Below, in pieces: positions 37,548-46,032 of a stretch of DNA of 64,000 nt. The notes below the pieces were generated by a model. The model made no database searches. It was not told where the DNA came from and saw only the letters and a program-made list of their open reading frames with translations. Position numbers and translations under genes: made by a program. Numbering within the stretch: position 1 is the first letter of the stretch; the number at the start of each line of letters is the position of its first letter. The DNA is from UBA7803 sp963822255. GTDB taxonomy: Bacteria > Pseudomonadota > Gammaproteobacteria > Pseudomonadales > Azotimanducaceae. Location of the stretch: positions 1,302,001 through 1,366,000 of the forward strand of contig CAWGGV010000008.1 of the NCBI GenBank assembly GCA_963822255.1, in the 5' to 3' direction.

Positions 37548-39119
37548 ATGGGCATGACCGGAACCAAACCATCGCTCTCCGCCGGCCCCTTCGCGCTACC
37601 GCTGCTGGTACTGGTGGTGCTCACGGCCGCCAGCCTCGCGCTGATCCTGCTGTCGGTGGTGCTCGGCCAGTCGTCGGCGGTGCTGATGACCTCGCCCGCA
37701 GCCTGGTTCGCCGGGCTCGACGTGCAGGACGCCTTCAGCATTCTGTCGAACGCCGCCGAGGTGGTGGCCGCGGTGCTCGCGGTGGCCATGACGGTGGTGG
37801 CCATCGTCGTCGAGCTGGCCGCCAACCGGTACAGCCACGAGATCACCTGGCTGTTTCTGCGCGAGCCCGTGAACCTCACCGTGCTGGGACTGTTCGTCGT
37901 CACCACCCTGCAGTGCGTCTGGGCCGCCACCGTCATCGGCGACGGCAGCTCCGCCGGCATACTCCCCCACGCCGGCTTCGCGCTCACCCTCGGGCTGGTG
38001 ACGGTGTGCCTGTTGCTGCTGGTGCCGTACATCTATTTCGTCTTCACGTTTCTCTCGCCGGTAAGCGTCATCGAGCGGATCTGCCGGAACGCGTACCGGG
38101 TCGTGGAGCGGGTCAACCAGCACAACGTGGCATCCGCCCAGGCTCGGGTCGAAGACGCCGTCGATCAGCTTCAGGACGTCGCCCGCAGCGCCATCGTTCA
38201 CGGCGACCGAGCCATCGCCATCGGGGCCGTGGACGCCATGGCCGACCTGCTGACCAACTACGTCCGCATCCGCGACGGGTTGCCCGCCGAATGGTTCCTG
38301 ATCACCGACAGCGTCGCCGCCGATCCGGATTTCGTGGCCCTCTCCGAGGAGACCCTCGCCGACGTCCACGCCCGAGGCACGTGGCTCGAACGCAAAGTCT
38401 TCCGACGCTATCTGTCCCTCGTCGGGCTTGGCGGCGGCCAGTTCGGCGACGTTGCCAACGTCATCGCCATCAACACCCAGCGCATCGCCTGCGAGCTGGG
38501 CGCCCGGCATGCCCCTCTGCTGGAGCTGTGTCTGCAGGCCTTCAACAGCTATCTGCGCACTGCCATCAACGCCCGCGACGCCCGCACCGCCTATTTCGTC
38601 ATGAACCGGCTGCGGCTGGTGGCCGAGCGACTGCTTCAGGAGCATCAGGACGGCCGCGCGGTGGAGATTGCCGGCTATCTGGGGGAGTACGGCCGGGTGG
38701 CGTATCAGGCGGGCGTGCCGTTCCTTCTCGAGACCGCGGCCTACGACGTCATGCAGATGGTGGAAAAAGCGCTCGATGGTAACGACGCCACCGTCGACGC
38801 GCTGCTCGACACCCTGCTGGACCTGGACCAGGAAATCCGCGGCGAAGGCGAGGAGCAGAGCCTGCTCGGGGTGCGACGCTCACAGATCCAGCTTGCCACC
38901 CGATTCCTCGAGCGCGGCGAGCAAGATCGAGCCTGGCGGATCGTCGACGACCTTCGCAGCGAGCCGCTGCCGCGCCTGGAGCGCCTCCGCCTGGGGCTCT
39001 TGGGCGAGAACCGGTCGCAGTTCTGGGAGCTTCTCGACCGCGGCGCCAACTTCCGTTACCTGGATCCAGAACGGCGGCCGTATCTGGACGTGATTTTCGA
39101 GCGCCTCCGACAGGGCTAA
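37548..39119 (+). CDS. DUF2254-like predicted membrane protein
   Basis: 523 residues, function unknown. Four N-terminal membrane helices (about 17-38, 68-90, 109-130, 142-166) with 'ELAANRYSHEITWLFLREPVNLTVLGLFVVTTLQCVW' in sections resembling the DUF2254 core. The remaining 350 residues are soluble and helical, with repeat-like hairpins reminiscent of TPR or armadillo scaffolds. It starts 15 bases after degS on the same strand, so it may be co-transcribed with that envelope-stress protease. It is convergent with hisD. I know of no conserved degS-DUF2254 link. Confidence 0.7.
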   Translation: MGMTGTKPSLSAGPFALPLLVLVVLTAASLALILLSVVLGQSSAVLMTSPAAWFAGLDVQDAFSILSNAAEVVAAVLAVAMTVVAIVVELAANRYSHEITWLFLREPVNLTVLGLFVVTTLQCVWAATVIGDGSSAGILPHAGFALTLGLVTVCLLLLVPYIYFVFTFLSPVSVIERICRNAYRVVERVNQHNVASAQARVEDAVDQLQDVARSAIVHGDRAIAIGAVDAMADLLTNYVRIRDGLPAEWFLITDSVAADPDFVALSEETLADVHARGTWLERKVFRRYLSLVGLGGGQFGDVANVIAINTQRIACELGARHAPLLELCLQAFNSYLRTAINARDARTAYFVMNRLRLVAERLLQEHQDGRAVEIAGYLGEYGRVAYQAGVPFLLETAAYDVMQMVEKALDGNDATVDALLDTLLDLDQEIRGEGEEQSLLGVRRSQIQLATRFLERGEQDRAWRIVDDLRSEPLPRLERLRLGLLGENRSQFWELLDRGANFRYLDPERRPYLDVIFERLRQG

Positions 39120-39139
39120 TCGAAACCGGGGCGGCAGCC

Positions 39140-40459
39140 TCAGGCGTTGTGGTCGATGCCTTCGATCCGCAGCTCCGCGGCGCGGGCATGAGCCTCGAGG
39201 CCCTCACCGTGGGCCAGGGTCGCCGAGGTGCGGGCGATCTTCGCGGCGCCTTGCGGGCTCAGCCGGATCACCGAGGAGCGCTTCTGGAAGTCGTAGACGC
39301 CGAGGGGCGACGAGAACCGGGCGGTGCCGTAGGTGGGCAGCACGTGACTGGGGCCCGCCGCATAATCGCCCATCACCTCCGGCGAGTGGGCGCCGACGAA
39401 TATTGCGCCGGCGTGGCGCACCCGGTGGAGAATGGCGTCGGGGTCCGCCACCGCCAGCTCCAGATGCTCCGGGGCGATGCGGTTGACCACCTCCACCGCA
39501 TGGGCCAGGTCCCGGGTGCGGATGAGCGCGCCGCGGCGCTCGAGGGACGCGCGAATGATGCCGGCGCGGGCTTGCGCGGGCAGCAGGCGGGTCATGGCGG
39601 CGGCGAGCTCGTCCAGATAGCCGGCGTCGGGTGAGAGCAGGATGGCCTGGGCGGCAGCGTCGTGCTCCGCCTGAGAAAACAGGTCCAGCGCCATCCACTC
39701 CACCGGCGCGGTGGCGTCGGCGATGATGGCCACCTCGCTCGGGCCCGCGATCACGTCGATGCCCACGGCCCCGAACACGATCCGCTTGGCGGCGGCGACG
39801 AACGACCCGCCGGGACCGACGATCTTGTCCACCCGCGGCACCGTGGCCGTGCCGAACGCCAGCGCCGCCACCGCCTGCGCCCCGCCCACCGCAAAGCCGC
39901 GCGCGACGCCGGCCACGTGGGCGGCGGCAAGGACCAGCGGGTTGCGTACGCCGCCGGGGGTGGGAACGGTCATGATCACCTCGCCGACGCCGGCCACCCG
40001 GGCGGGGATAGCCGTCATCAGCACCGTGGACGGGTACGCCGCCTGACCGCCGGGCACGTACACGCCCGCCCGGTCGATGGGGGTGACCCGCTGGCCGAGC
40101 CGGTTTCCTTGCTCGTCGCTGTACTCCCAGTCGCCGCTGAGCTGGCGGAAGTGGTAGGACTCGATACGCGAAGCGGCTATCTGCAGAGCGTCCCTGTCCG
40201 CCTCGGCCAGAGTCTCCCACGCCGCGCGGAAATCGTCGGCAGTGAGCACAAGGCCGGCCGCACTGGCGGGCGACCAGCGGTCCAGCCGCCCGGTCAGCTC
40301 GAGCAACGCCTGGTCACCCCGGCGGCGCACGTCGGCGACGATCTCCGCCGCGATGCGCCCTACCGCGTCGTCCTCGCCCACGTCCCAGGCGAGCAGCTCG
40401 CGGAGCGCCGCGTTGAAGCCGTCGGCGGAGGCATCCAGGCGGCGCAGCGCAAGAGTCAT
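39140..40459 (-). CDS. hisD: Histidinol dehydrogenase
   Basis: Zinc, NAD-dependent enzyme for the last two oxidations of histidine synthesis. 439 residues. 'QRVTPIDRAGVYVPGGQAAYPS', 'VGGAQAVAALAFGT', 'KIVGPGGSFVAAAKR', 'GPSEVAIIAD', 'DLFSQAEHDAAAQAIL' (zinc Gln/His) and 'SPEVMGDYAAGPSHVLPT' (catalytic His and zinc Asp) are intact. Its ATG overlaps the hisG stop (ATGA). hisC, which follows in pseudomonads, is not here. Confidence 0.97.
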   Translation of the reverse strand: MTLALRRLDASADGFNAALRELLAWDVGEDDAVGRIAAEIVADVRRRGDQALLELTGRLDRWSPASAAGLVLTADDFRAAWETLAEADRDALQIAASRIESYHFRQLSGDWEYSDEQGNRLGQRVTPIDRAGVYVPGGQAAYPSTVLMTAIPARVAGVGEVIMTVPTPGGVRNPLVLAAAHVAGVARGFAVGGAQAVAALAFGTATVPRVDKIVGPGGSFVAAAKRIVFGAVGIDVIAGPSEVAIIADATAPVEWMALDLFSQAEHDAAAQAILLSPDAGYLDELAAAMTRLLPAQARAGIIRASLERRGALIRTRDLAHAVEVVNRIAPEHLELAVADPDAILHRVRHAGAIFVGAHSPEVMGDYAAGPSHVLPTYGTARFSSPLGVYDFQKRSSVIRLSPQGAAKIARTSATLAHGEGLEAHARAAELRIEGIDHNA

Positions 40460-41082
40460 GGCAGCACCTTTCGCAACGCCTCCACCAGGGACTGCACGTC
40501 GTCGAAACGAGTCTTCATGGACGCGCGGTTGACGATCAGCCGCGAGCTGATCTCGGCGATGGTCTCGAGCGCCACCAGACCGTTGGCTTTCAGGGTGTTG
40601 CCGGTGTCGACGATATCGACGATGCAGTCCGCCAGGCTCATCAGCGGCGCGATCTCCATGGCCCCGGACAGCGGAATGATGGTCACCTGCCGCCCCTGGC
40701 GCTCGAAGTAATCCCGGGCGGTGCCGACGTACTTGGTCGCTACCCTGAGGCGTCTTGCTTGCAGGGATACGCCGGCCGGGGCCGCAGTCATGAGCCGGCA
40801 GCGGGCAATGCCGAGATCGAGCCGTTCATAGAAGCCGTTGCCGGCGTACTCGAGCAGGGTGTCTTTACCGACGATGCCCACGTCGGCAGCGCCGTACTCC
40901 ACGTAGGTGGGAACGTCTGAACCGCGCATGACCACAAGGGTGTGACCGCCCGACATGGTCTGGAACACCAGCTTGCGGCTGCCTTCGAGGGGCTCCGCGG
41001 GACGAATGCCGGCGGCCTCGAGCAGCGGCAGACATTGGTCGAGGATTCTGCCGCGGTTGAGCGCGATGGTCAGGCCGGACAT
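40456..41082 (-). CDS. hisG: ATP phosphoribosyltransferase, short form HisG
   Basis: First enzyme of histidine synthesis, joining ATP and PRPP. 208 residues, with no C-terminal ACT-like regulatory domain, so it is the short form (HisG-S) that needs the HisZ subunit for activity and feedback by histidine. Visible: 'LTIALNRGRILDQCLPLL', 'YGAADVGIVGKDTLLEY', 'DCIVDIVDTGNTLKANGL' (PRPP loop). hisZ is not in the window. It lies 8 bases after murA. Confidence 0.95.
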   Translation of the reverse strand: MSGLTIALNRGRILDQCLPLLEAAGIRPAEPLEGSRKLVFQTMSGGHTLVVMRGSDVPTYVEYGAADVGIVGKDTLLEYAGNGFYERLDLGIARCRLMTAAPAGVSLQARRLRVATKYVGTARDYFERQGRQVTIIPLSGAMEIAPLMSLADCIVDIVDTGNTLKANGLVALETIAEISSRLIVNRASMKTRFDDVQSLVEALRKVLP

Positions 41083-41090
41083 GGCGGCGC

Positions 41091-42473
41091 CTAGCGGGGC
41101 CTCGATCGCGGCCGGGAGGCCGCTCCCACAGGTGGCGACGCCGCTCCCACAGGTGGCGACGCCGCTCCCACAGGTGGCGAGGCCGCTGCCACCGAACGCA
41201 GGTCCGGGGCCCTCGAAACCCGCTGAACGTCAGCGCCGAGCTGGGTGAGCTTCTCTTCGATCGTCTCGTAGCCGCGGTCGATGTGGTAGATGCGGTCAAT
41301 GAGGGTGGTGCCTTCCGCCACCAGCGCCGCCACCACCAGACTGAACGAGGCGCGCAGGTCCGTCGCCATCACCGGTGCCGCTTTGAGCTTCGGCACGCCG
41401 TGGACGAGCGCCTGGGAGGCGCTGGTGAGCTCGATGTCGGCACCCAGCCGGTTGATCTCCGGCACGTGCATGAAGCGGTTCTCGAAGATCGTCTCGGTAA
41501 TGCGGCTGTCGCCCTCGGCGATGGCGTTCATGGCCAGGTACTGGGCCTGCATGTCGGTGGGAAAGCCGGGGTAGACGTCGGTCTCGAGGTCCACGGCGCG
41601 GGGCCGGCGGCCCTCCATGTCGAGCTCCACCCAGTCTTCACCCCAGGTGACCACCGCGCCACTCTCGCGCAACTTGTCGAGCACGGCGATGAGGGTGTCC
41701 GGGGCCGCGCGGATCAACCGGATGCGGCCGCCGGTGGCGGCTGCAGCGATGAGATAGGTGCCGGTCTCCACCCGGTCGGGCATGATGCGGTACTGGCAGC
41801 CGTGCAGGCGCTCCGCCCCTTCCACCACCATCTCGGGCGTACCGTGACCGCTGACCCGGGCGCCCATGGCGTTGAGGAAGTCGCCCAGATCCTTCACTTC
41901 CGGCTCGCATGCGGCATTGCCGATGCGGGTGGTGCCTTTCGCCAGGGTAGCCGCCATCATCAGGTTCTGGGTGCCGCCAACCGTCACCAGGTCGAAGCGG
42001 AAATCGGCGCCGGTGAGGCCGCGCGGCGCTCTGGCAATGACGTAGCCGTCCCGCACGTCGATGTCCGCGCCGAGCGCGTCGAATGCCTTCAGGTGCTGGT
42101 CCACGGGGCGGGCGCCGATCGCGCACCCACCGGGCAGGGACACCTCCGCCATGCCGAAGCGCGCGAGCAGCGGGCCCATGACCACGAACGACGCGCGCAT
42201 GGTCTTGACCAGCTCGTAAGGCGCCCGAAGCTGACACAGCTTCCGGGCGGTGACCTCCACCCGCATCTTCTCGTCCACCACCACCTCGACGCCCAGGCAG
42301 CCGAGCAGCTCCAGCATGGTGGTCACGTCGTGCAGGTGGGGCAGGTTGTCGAGCGACACCGGTTCTTCGGTGAGGACGCTGGCGGCTAGGATGGGCAGCG
42401 CAGAGTTTTTAGCGCCGGAGACCTTCAGGGTTCCGCTGAGACGTTTTCCCCCGGTGATGAGCAGTTTGTCCAT
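41091..42473 (-). CDS. murA: UDP-N-acetylglucosamine enolpyruvyl transferase MurA with repeat-derived tail
   Basis: First committed step of peptidoglycan synthesis, target of fosfomycin. 460 residues against about 420 in the family. K22/N23 ('GAKNSALPILAAS'), catalytic C117 in 'PGGCAIGARP', and 'VYPGFPTDMQAQ' are intact, so fosfomycin sensitivity of the site is expected. The normal end is near 'TQLGADVQRVS'. After this come three near-identical seven-residue repeats (PVGAASP) and a basic tail, all encoded by REP-like repeats. The stop precedes hisG by 8 bases. Confidence 0.94.
   Translation of the reverse strand: MDKLLITGGKRLSGTLKVSGAKNSALPILAASVLTEEPVSLDNLPHLHDVTTMLELLGCLGVEVVVDEKMRVEVTARKLCQLRAPYELVKTMRASFVVMGPLLARFGMAEVSLPGGCAIGARPVDQHLKAFDALGADIDVRDGYVIARAPRGLTGADFRFDLVTVGGTQNLMMAATLAKGTTRIGNAACEPEVKDLGDFLNAMGARVSGHGTPEMVVEGAERLHGCQYRIMPDRVETGTYLIAAAATGGRIRLIRAAPDTLIAVLDKLRESGAVVTWGEDWVELDMEGRRPRAVDLETDVYPGFPTDMQAQYLAMNAIAEGDSRITETIFENRFMHVPEINRLGADIELTSASQALVHGVPKLKAAPVMATDLRASFSLVVAALVAEGTTLIDRIYHIDRGYETIEEKLTQLGADVQRVSRAPDLRSVAAASPPVGAASPPVGAASPPVGAASRPRSRPR
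41105..41192. repeat. REP-like unit plus 21-bp tandem repeats, cluster E, inside the 3' end of murA
   Basis: One full inverted unit (41105-41129, stem GCGGCC/GGCCGC) followed by three 21-bp tandem copies of its half (GGTGGCGACGCCGCTCCCAC type; 41130-41150, 41151-41171, 41172-41192 with substitutions). Because 21 is a multiple of three, copy-number change keeps murA in frame. Confidence 0.92.
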
Positions 42474-42488
42474 GACCTTCAGCCTTCC

Positions 42489-42716
42489 TCAGTCCCGCTC
42501 CTCGGGGGTGAGCGCGCGGATGGACACCGCGTGCAGCGAGCCGTCGGCGATGAGCCCGTCGATGCAGCCGTAGACCATCTGCTGCTTCTTCACCCGGGAC
42601 ATTCCGTCGAAAGCCTGACTGACCACCGTGATCAGCGCCCGGTTACCTTCCACCGCGGCTTCCACCTCGGCGTCGGGGAGGCGCGCGCGAATGGCCTCCG
42701 CGATCTTTTCGTTCAT
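42489..42716 (-). CDS. ibaG: BolA-family protein IbaG
   Basis: 75 residues from ATG 42716 (MNEKIAEAIRARLPDAEV). BolA fold with 'FDGMSRVKKQQMVYGCIDGLIADGSLHAVSIRALTPEE'-type core (shown in part), including the C in 'VYGC' seen in IbaG/YrbA proteins. Members act with monothiol glutaredoxins in Fe-S handling. The conserved mlaB-ibaG-murA order supports the symbol. The start overlaps the mlaB stop. Confidence 0.93.
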   Translation of the reverse strand: MNEKIAEAIRARLPDAEVEAAVEGNRALITVVSQAFDGMSRVKKQQMVYGCIDGLIADGSLHAVSIRALTPEERD

Positions 42717-43021
42717 GTGGTCGCCTCCCCTGGGTTGCCGAGCGGCAGCAGCGCAGACAGCCCGGAAAGACCGACGATGTTCTCGATCTCCGCCGGTGGC
42801 GCCTGAAAGACGATCTCCTTGCCGAGATTCTCGGCCAGCCGGAACCATGCCATGAGCAACGCCACCGCGGCACTGTTGCCGTTCTCGAGCCCCGACAGGT
42901 CGATTACGGCGCGATCGCCGCCGTCGCGAATGGCGGCCTCGCCCTGCTCGCGCAGCTCCATCAGATTGTCGAACCCCACCCTGCCGTTCAGGCGGTAGCT
43001 GACGGCGCCGGTCTCGCTCAA
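42713..43021 (-). CDS. mlaB: Phospholipid transport STAS-domain protein MlaB
   Basis: 102 residues, a single STAS domain ('AVIDLSGLENGNSAAVALLMAWFRLA' in sections). MlaB is the cytoplasmic subunit that stabilises the MlaFEDB transporter and controls its ATPase; the conserved Thr/Ser of the STAS loop is probably in 'NSAAVA'. Overlaps mlaC and ibaG by four bases each. Confidence 0.92.
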   Translation of the reverse strand: MSETGAVSYRLNGRVGFDNLMELREQGEAAIRDGGDRAVIDLSGLENGNSAAVALLMAWFRLAENLGKEIVFQAPPAEIENIVGLSGLSALLPLGNPGEATT

Positions 43022-43794
43022 GCCTGCTGGTCCTCGTCCTTGGACATGGAGTCCTGGGTTTCCTTCTTCTGCTCTTTCAACAGTTCGCCCCAGCTATCGA
43101 TCACCTTGTCCATGTCGCCGCCGTACTTGGGATTGTTCATGGCGCTGTTGAACTGGTTGCGATAGGTCAGGCCCATGTTCACCCCGTTGACGATGAGGTT
43201 ACGGATCTGCCAGCGCCCGTCGTCTTCCTGCACCACGGAGTAGAGCACCGGGTAGACCTCGCCAGCGGCGGTCCGAATCTCCATCTTCACCGTCTGCCGC
43301 TCCGGATTGCGCGGCGGATGATCAGGCGGCACCACCACCACCTTGCCGTCGTTGAAGTCCGTGAGCGCCAGGGCGTAGGTGCGCACCAGGCCCCATTTGA
43401 ACGTCTCGGCGAAGCGGCTGAACTGCTCCGGCGTCGCCTTCTTGTAATAGGCGCCCATGACGCTGCGGGCAAAGCCCTTGAAGTCCACCACCGGCGAGAG
43501 GAGCGACTCCACCTGCTTATAGAAGCGCTCGGGATCCTGCTTGGCATACCCCTGCGCCTCGCTGATGAGGTCGAGCACGGCGTTCGACGTCTGGCGCACC
43601 ATCTTCACCGGCCCCGCTCTGGTCACGTCGCCGACCTGCTCTGTCGGCGCGTCGCCGGGCTGCTCTGCCGGCGCGTCGCCGGGCGCGGACCCAGCGCCGG
43701 CTGCAGGCTCGGCCGCAATACCGGGGACACAGAAACCGAATGCAGCCGCCGCCAGCAGGGCAGCCAACGGAAATCGTCTCATGCCAGCGCTCAT
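43018..43794 (-). CDS. mlaC: Periplasmic phospholipid carrier MlaC
   Basis: 258 residues with a signal peptide ('LAALLAAAAFGFCVPGIAA'). Carries phospholipid between the outer-membrane MlaA complex and MlaFEDB. The mature N-terminus has a short repeated linker (GDAPAEQ/GDAPTEQ) not usual in MlaC; the core 'FARSVMGAYYKKATPEQFSRFAETF' and 'IRNLIVNGVNMGLTYRNQF' is typical. Starts one base after the mlaD stop; ATG 43782 is an alternative. Confidence 0.94.
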   Translation of the reverse strand: MSAGMRRFPLAALLAAAAFGFCVPGIAAEPAAGAGSAPGDAPAEQPGDAPTEQVGDVTRAGPVKMVRQTSNAVLDLISEAQGYAKQDPERFYKQVESLLSPVVDFKGFARSVMGAYYKKATPEQFSRFAETFKWGLVRTYALALTDFNDGKVVVVPPDHPPRNPERQTVKMEIRTAAGEVYPVLYSVVQEDDGRWQIRNLIVNGVNMGLTYRNQFNSAMNNPKYGGDMDKVIDSWGELLKEQKKETQDSMSKDEDQQA

Positions 43795-43795
43795 G

Positions 43796-44254
43796 TCATT
43801 TGCCTCCCAGCCGGGTAATCAGGTCCCCGATCAGATTCTCCAGGACCAGCGCGCCTTGGGTGTCGGTAATGAAATCGCCTTCCTTGAGCGTCTCGGGATC
43901 GCCGCCCGGGCTCAGGCCGACGTAGCGCGCGCCCAGGAGGCCCTCGGTCAGTATCCGGGCGCCGGTGTCCTGCGGCAGCGGCCACACCTTGTCGTTGAGC
44001 TCCATTTCCACGATGGCCATTCCGTACTCCGGGTCCACCTCGATCTTCGAAACCCGGCCTATGGTAACACCCGCCATGCTCACCTTCGCCCGAACCCTGA
44101 GGCCGGCGACGTCCTGGAATTCGGCCTTCAGATGATGGACATCACCGCCCGGGGTGAACGTGACCCCGCTCACCTTCACCACCAGCACCACCAGAGCCAG
44201 TATTCCGGCCAGCACGAAGCCCCCGACGCTGATCTCGATGGTTCGCATTCGCAT
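43796..44254 (-). CDS. mlaD: MCE-domain protein MlaD
   Basis: 152 residues: an N-terminal membrane helix ('ISVGGFVLAGILALVVLVV') and one MCE domain ('LKAEFQDVAGLRVRAKVSMAGVTIGRV', in part). MlaD forms the periplasmic hexamer above MlaFE. ATG 44254 overlaps the mlaE stop (TAATG). Confidence 0.95.
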   Translation of the reverse strand: MRMRTIEISVGGFVLAGILALVVLVVKVSGVTFTPGGDVHHLKAEFQDVAGLRVRAKVSMAGVTIGRVSKIEVDPEYGMAIVEMELNDKVWPLPQDTGARILTEGLLGARYVGLSPGGDPETLKEGDFITDTQGALVLENLIGDLITRLGGK

Positions 44255-45036
44255 TAGCTGAAGTCTCCGTACATGCCAAGGGTCAACAGGAAGTCCAGCG
44301 CCAGTATCATGACCGACGACATGACCACCGTGCGGGTAGTGGCAAGGCCGATGCCTTCCGCTGTGGGCTCGGAGTCGTAGCCCTGGAACACGGCGATCCA
44401 GGTCACCACGGCGGCAAAAATCAAGCTCTTGCTCATGCCTTTGCCGACGTCCTGCCAGAACTCGACGGTATCCCGCATGCCGGACCAGAAGCCGCCCGGG
44501 TCGCTGCCGAGCCACTGCACCGCGACCACGCTGCCGCCATAGATGGCCACGACGTTGAAGATGGCGGTGAGCAGCGGAACACACAGAAGCCCCGCCCACA
44601 GCCGCGGCGCAACGATCCGGTGCAGCGGATCCACCCCCATCATCTCCATGCTGGAGAGCTGCTCGGTGCTCTTCATCAGGCCGATTTCGGCGGTGATGGC
44701 GGAACCCGCCCGACCGGCGAAGAGCAGCGCCGTGACCACCGGCCCGAGCTCCCTGAGCAGCACCAGGGCGAGGCCGAGCCCCACCGCGTCCTCGGCTCCG
44801 AAGCGGGCGAGCTGGGTATAGAACTGCAGGGCGATGACGGCGCCGATGGAGAATGCCGACAGGACGATGATCACCAGCGAGAGCACGCCGATGTTGTACA
44901 CCTGTCGGACGAGCAGAATCAGGTCACCGCGCCGCGGCAGCCCCGCCATGGCGGTCGCCCACATGACGCTGGCGCTGCCGAGGCTCGCCAGGTGGTTCAG
45001 CGTGCGCATGCCCAACGTACGAACGAAGGCGATCAT
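44254..45036 (-). CDS. mlaE: Phospholipid ABC transporter permease MlaE
   Basis: 260 residues, five or so helices. MlaE-type motifs: 'VYNIGVLSLVIIVLSAFSIGAVIALQ', 'LLRELGPVVTALLFAGRAGSAITAEIG', 'TEQLSSMEMMGVDPLHRIVAPR' (cited in pieces). Inner-membrane permease of the Mla lipid-trafficking complex. Its ATG overlaps the mlaF stop by four bases. Confidence 0.96.
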   Translation of the reverse strand: MIAFVRTLGMRTLNHLASLGSASVMWATAMAGLPRRGDLILLVRQVYNIGVLSLVIIVLSAFSIGAVIALQFYTQLARFGAEDAVGLGLALVLLRELGPVVTALLFAGRAGSAITAEIGLMKSTEQLSSMEMMGVDPLHRIVAPRLWAGLLCVPLLTAIFNVVAIYGGSVVAVQWLGSDPGGFWSGMRDTVEFWQDVGKGMSKSLIFAAVVTWIAVFQGYDSEPTAEGIGLATTRTVVMSSVMILALDFLLTLGMYGDFS

Positions 45037-45842
45037 CGGCCGTCCTCGCCGAGCACGTCGAACTTCAACTCGTCCGCCGGATAATGGAACGGCACCGGGC
45101 CGTCCGGCGTGCCGTGCATGAACTGCTGAACCCAGGCCGAATCGGCCTGCCTGAGCGCATCCGGGGTGCCCTCGCCGATGATCTTGCCGTCGGAGATGAT
45201 GTAGATCTTGTCGGCGATGCTCGAGGTCTCGTGAATGTCGTGGGAGACCACCAGATCGGTGGTGCCGAGGGCCACGTTCAGGTTCTTGATCAAGGTCACC
45301 AGCACGCCCATGGAGATCGGGTCCTGGCCCGTGAACGGCTCGTCGTACATCAGCAGCTTCGGGTCGAGCGCGATGGCACGGGCCAGTGCCACCCGCCGGG
45401 CCATGCCTCCCGACAGCTCCGCCGGGAAGAGGTCCCGCGCGCCGCGCAGCCCGACGGCGTTCAGCTTCATCAGGACCAGGTCGCGTACCGTGTCCTCGGG
45501 AAGGTCGGTGTGGACCCGGAGCGGGAAGGCCACGTTTTCATAGACCGAGAGATCGGTAAAAAGCGCCGACGACTGAAACAGCATGCCGATGTCCTTGCGC
45601 AGCTCGAACAGCTCCTCCCGTGACAGCCGGCAGACGTCATGGCCTTCCACCAGCACCTCGCCGGCGTCCGGCCGCACCTGACCGCCGATGATCTTCAGCA
45701 ACGTCGTCTTGCCGGTACCGCTCGGCCCCATGATGGCTGTGATGCGGCCGCGCGGAATGGTCAGGGACACGCCATCGAAGACCTTGCGTTCCCCCCGGGA
45801 GAAATGCAGGTCGCGAATCTCGATGTAGGCCTCGTCTGACAC
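45033..45842 (-). CDS. mlaF: Phospholipid ABC transporter ATPase MlaF
   Basis: About 269 residues from a GTG at 45842 (MSDEAYIEIRDLHFSRGERK); ATG 45872 is also in frame but gives an atypical basic extension. Walker A 'GPSGTGKTTL', Q-loop 'MLFQSSALF', signature 'LSGGMARRVALARA', Walker B 'LLMYDEPFTGQDP'. First gene of mlaFEDCB-ibaG-murA-hisGD, divergent from the antiporter gene. Confidence 0.95.
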   Translation of the reverse strand: MSDEAYIEIRDLHFSRGERKVFDGVSLTIPRGRITAIMGPSGTGKTTLLKIIGGQVRPDAGEVLVEGHDVCRLSREELFELRKDIGMLFQSSALFTDLSVYENVAFPLRVHTDLPEDTVRDLVLMKLNAVGLRGARDLFPAELSGGMARRVALARAIALDPKLLMYDEPFTGQDPISMGVLVTLIKNLNVALGTTDLVVSHDIHETSSIADKIYIISDGKIIGEGTPDALRQADSAWVQQFMHGTPDGPVPFHYPADELKFDVLGEDGR

Positions 45843-46032
45843 TGTTCGTCGCCCGGCTTCGAAGCGGCGCAACTATACCCGTCTCGCCCTGCCGGAGCAC
45901 CTCCCGGCCATCGCCTGCCGGGCGCGCCGCGGTCACTCCTTTGCTCGGTCGTCGGCTTGTTGGTCGGGCTGCGTTGCGTCTAAAGTGGGCGCCTCACCTC
46001 CGCTCCGGAAGTCGATACGACCTGTCTCCTCT

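Noticed and set aside
41130..41192. Possible CRISPR array
   Set aside because: The 21-bp copies have no unique spacers, no leader and no cas genes nearby; they are tandem half units of the REP-like element.
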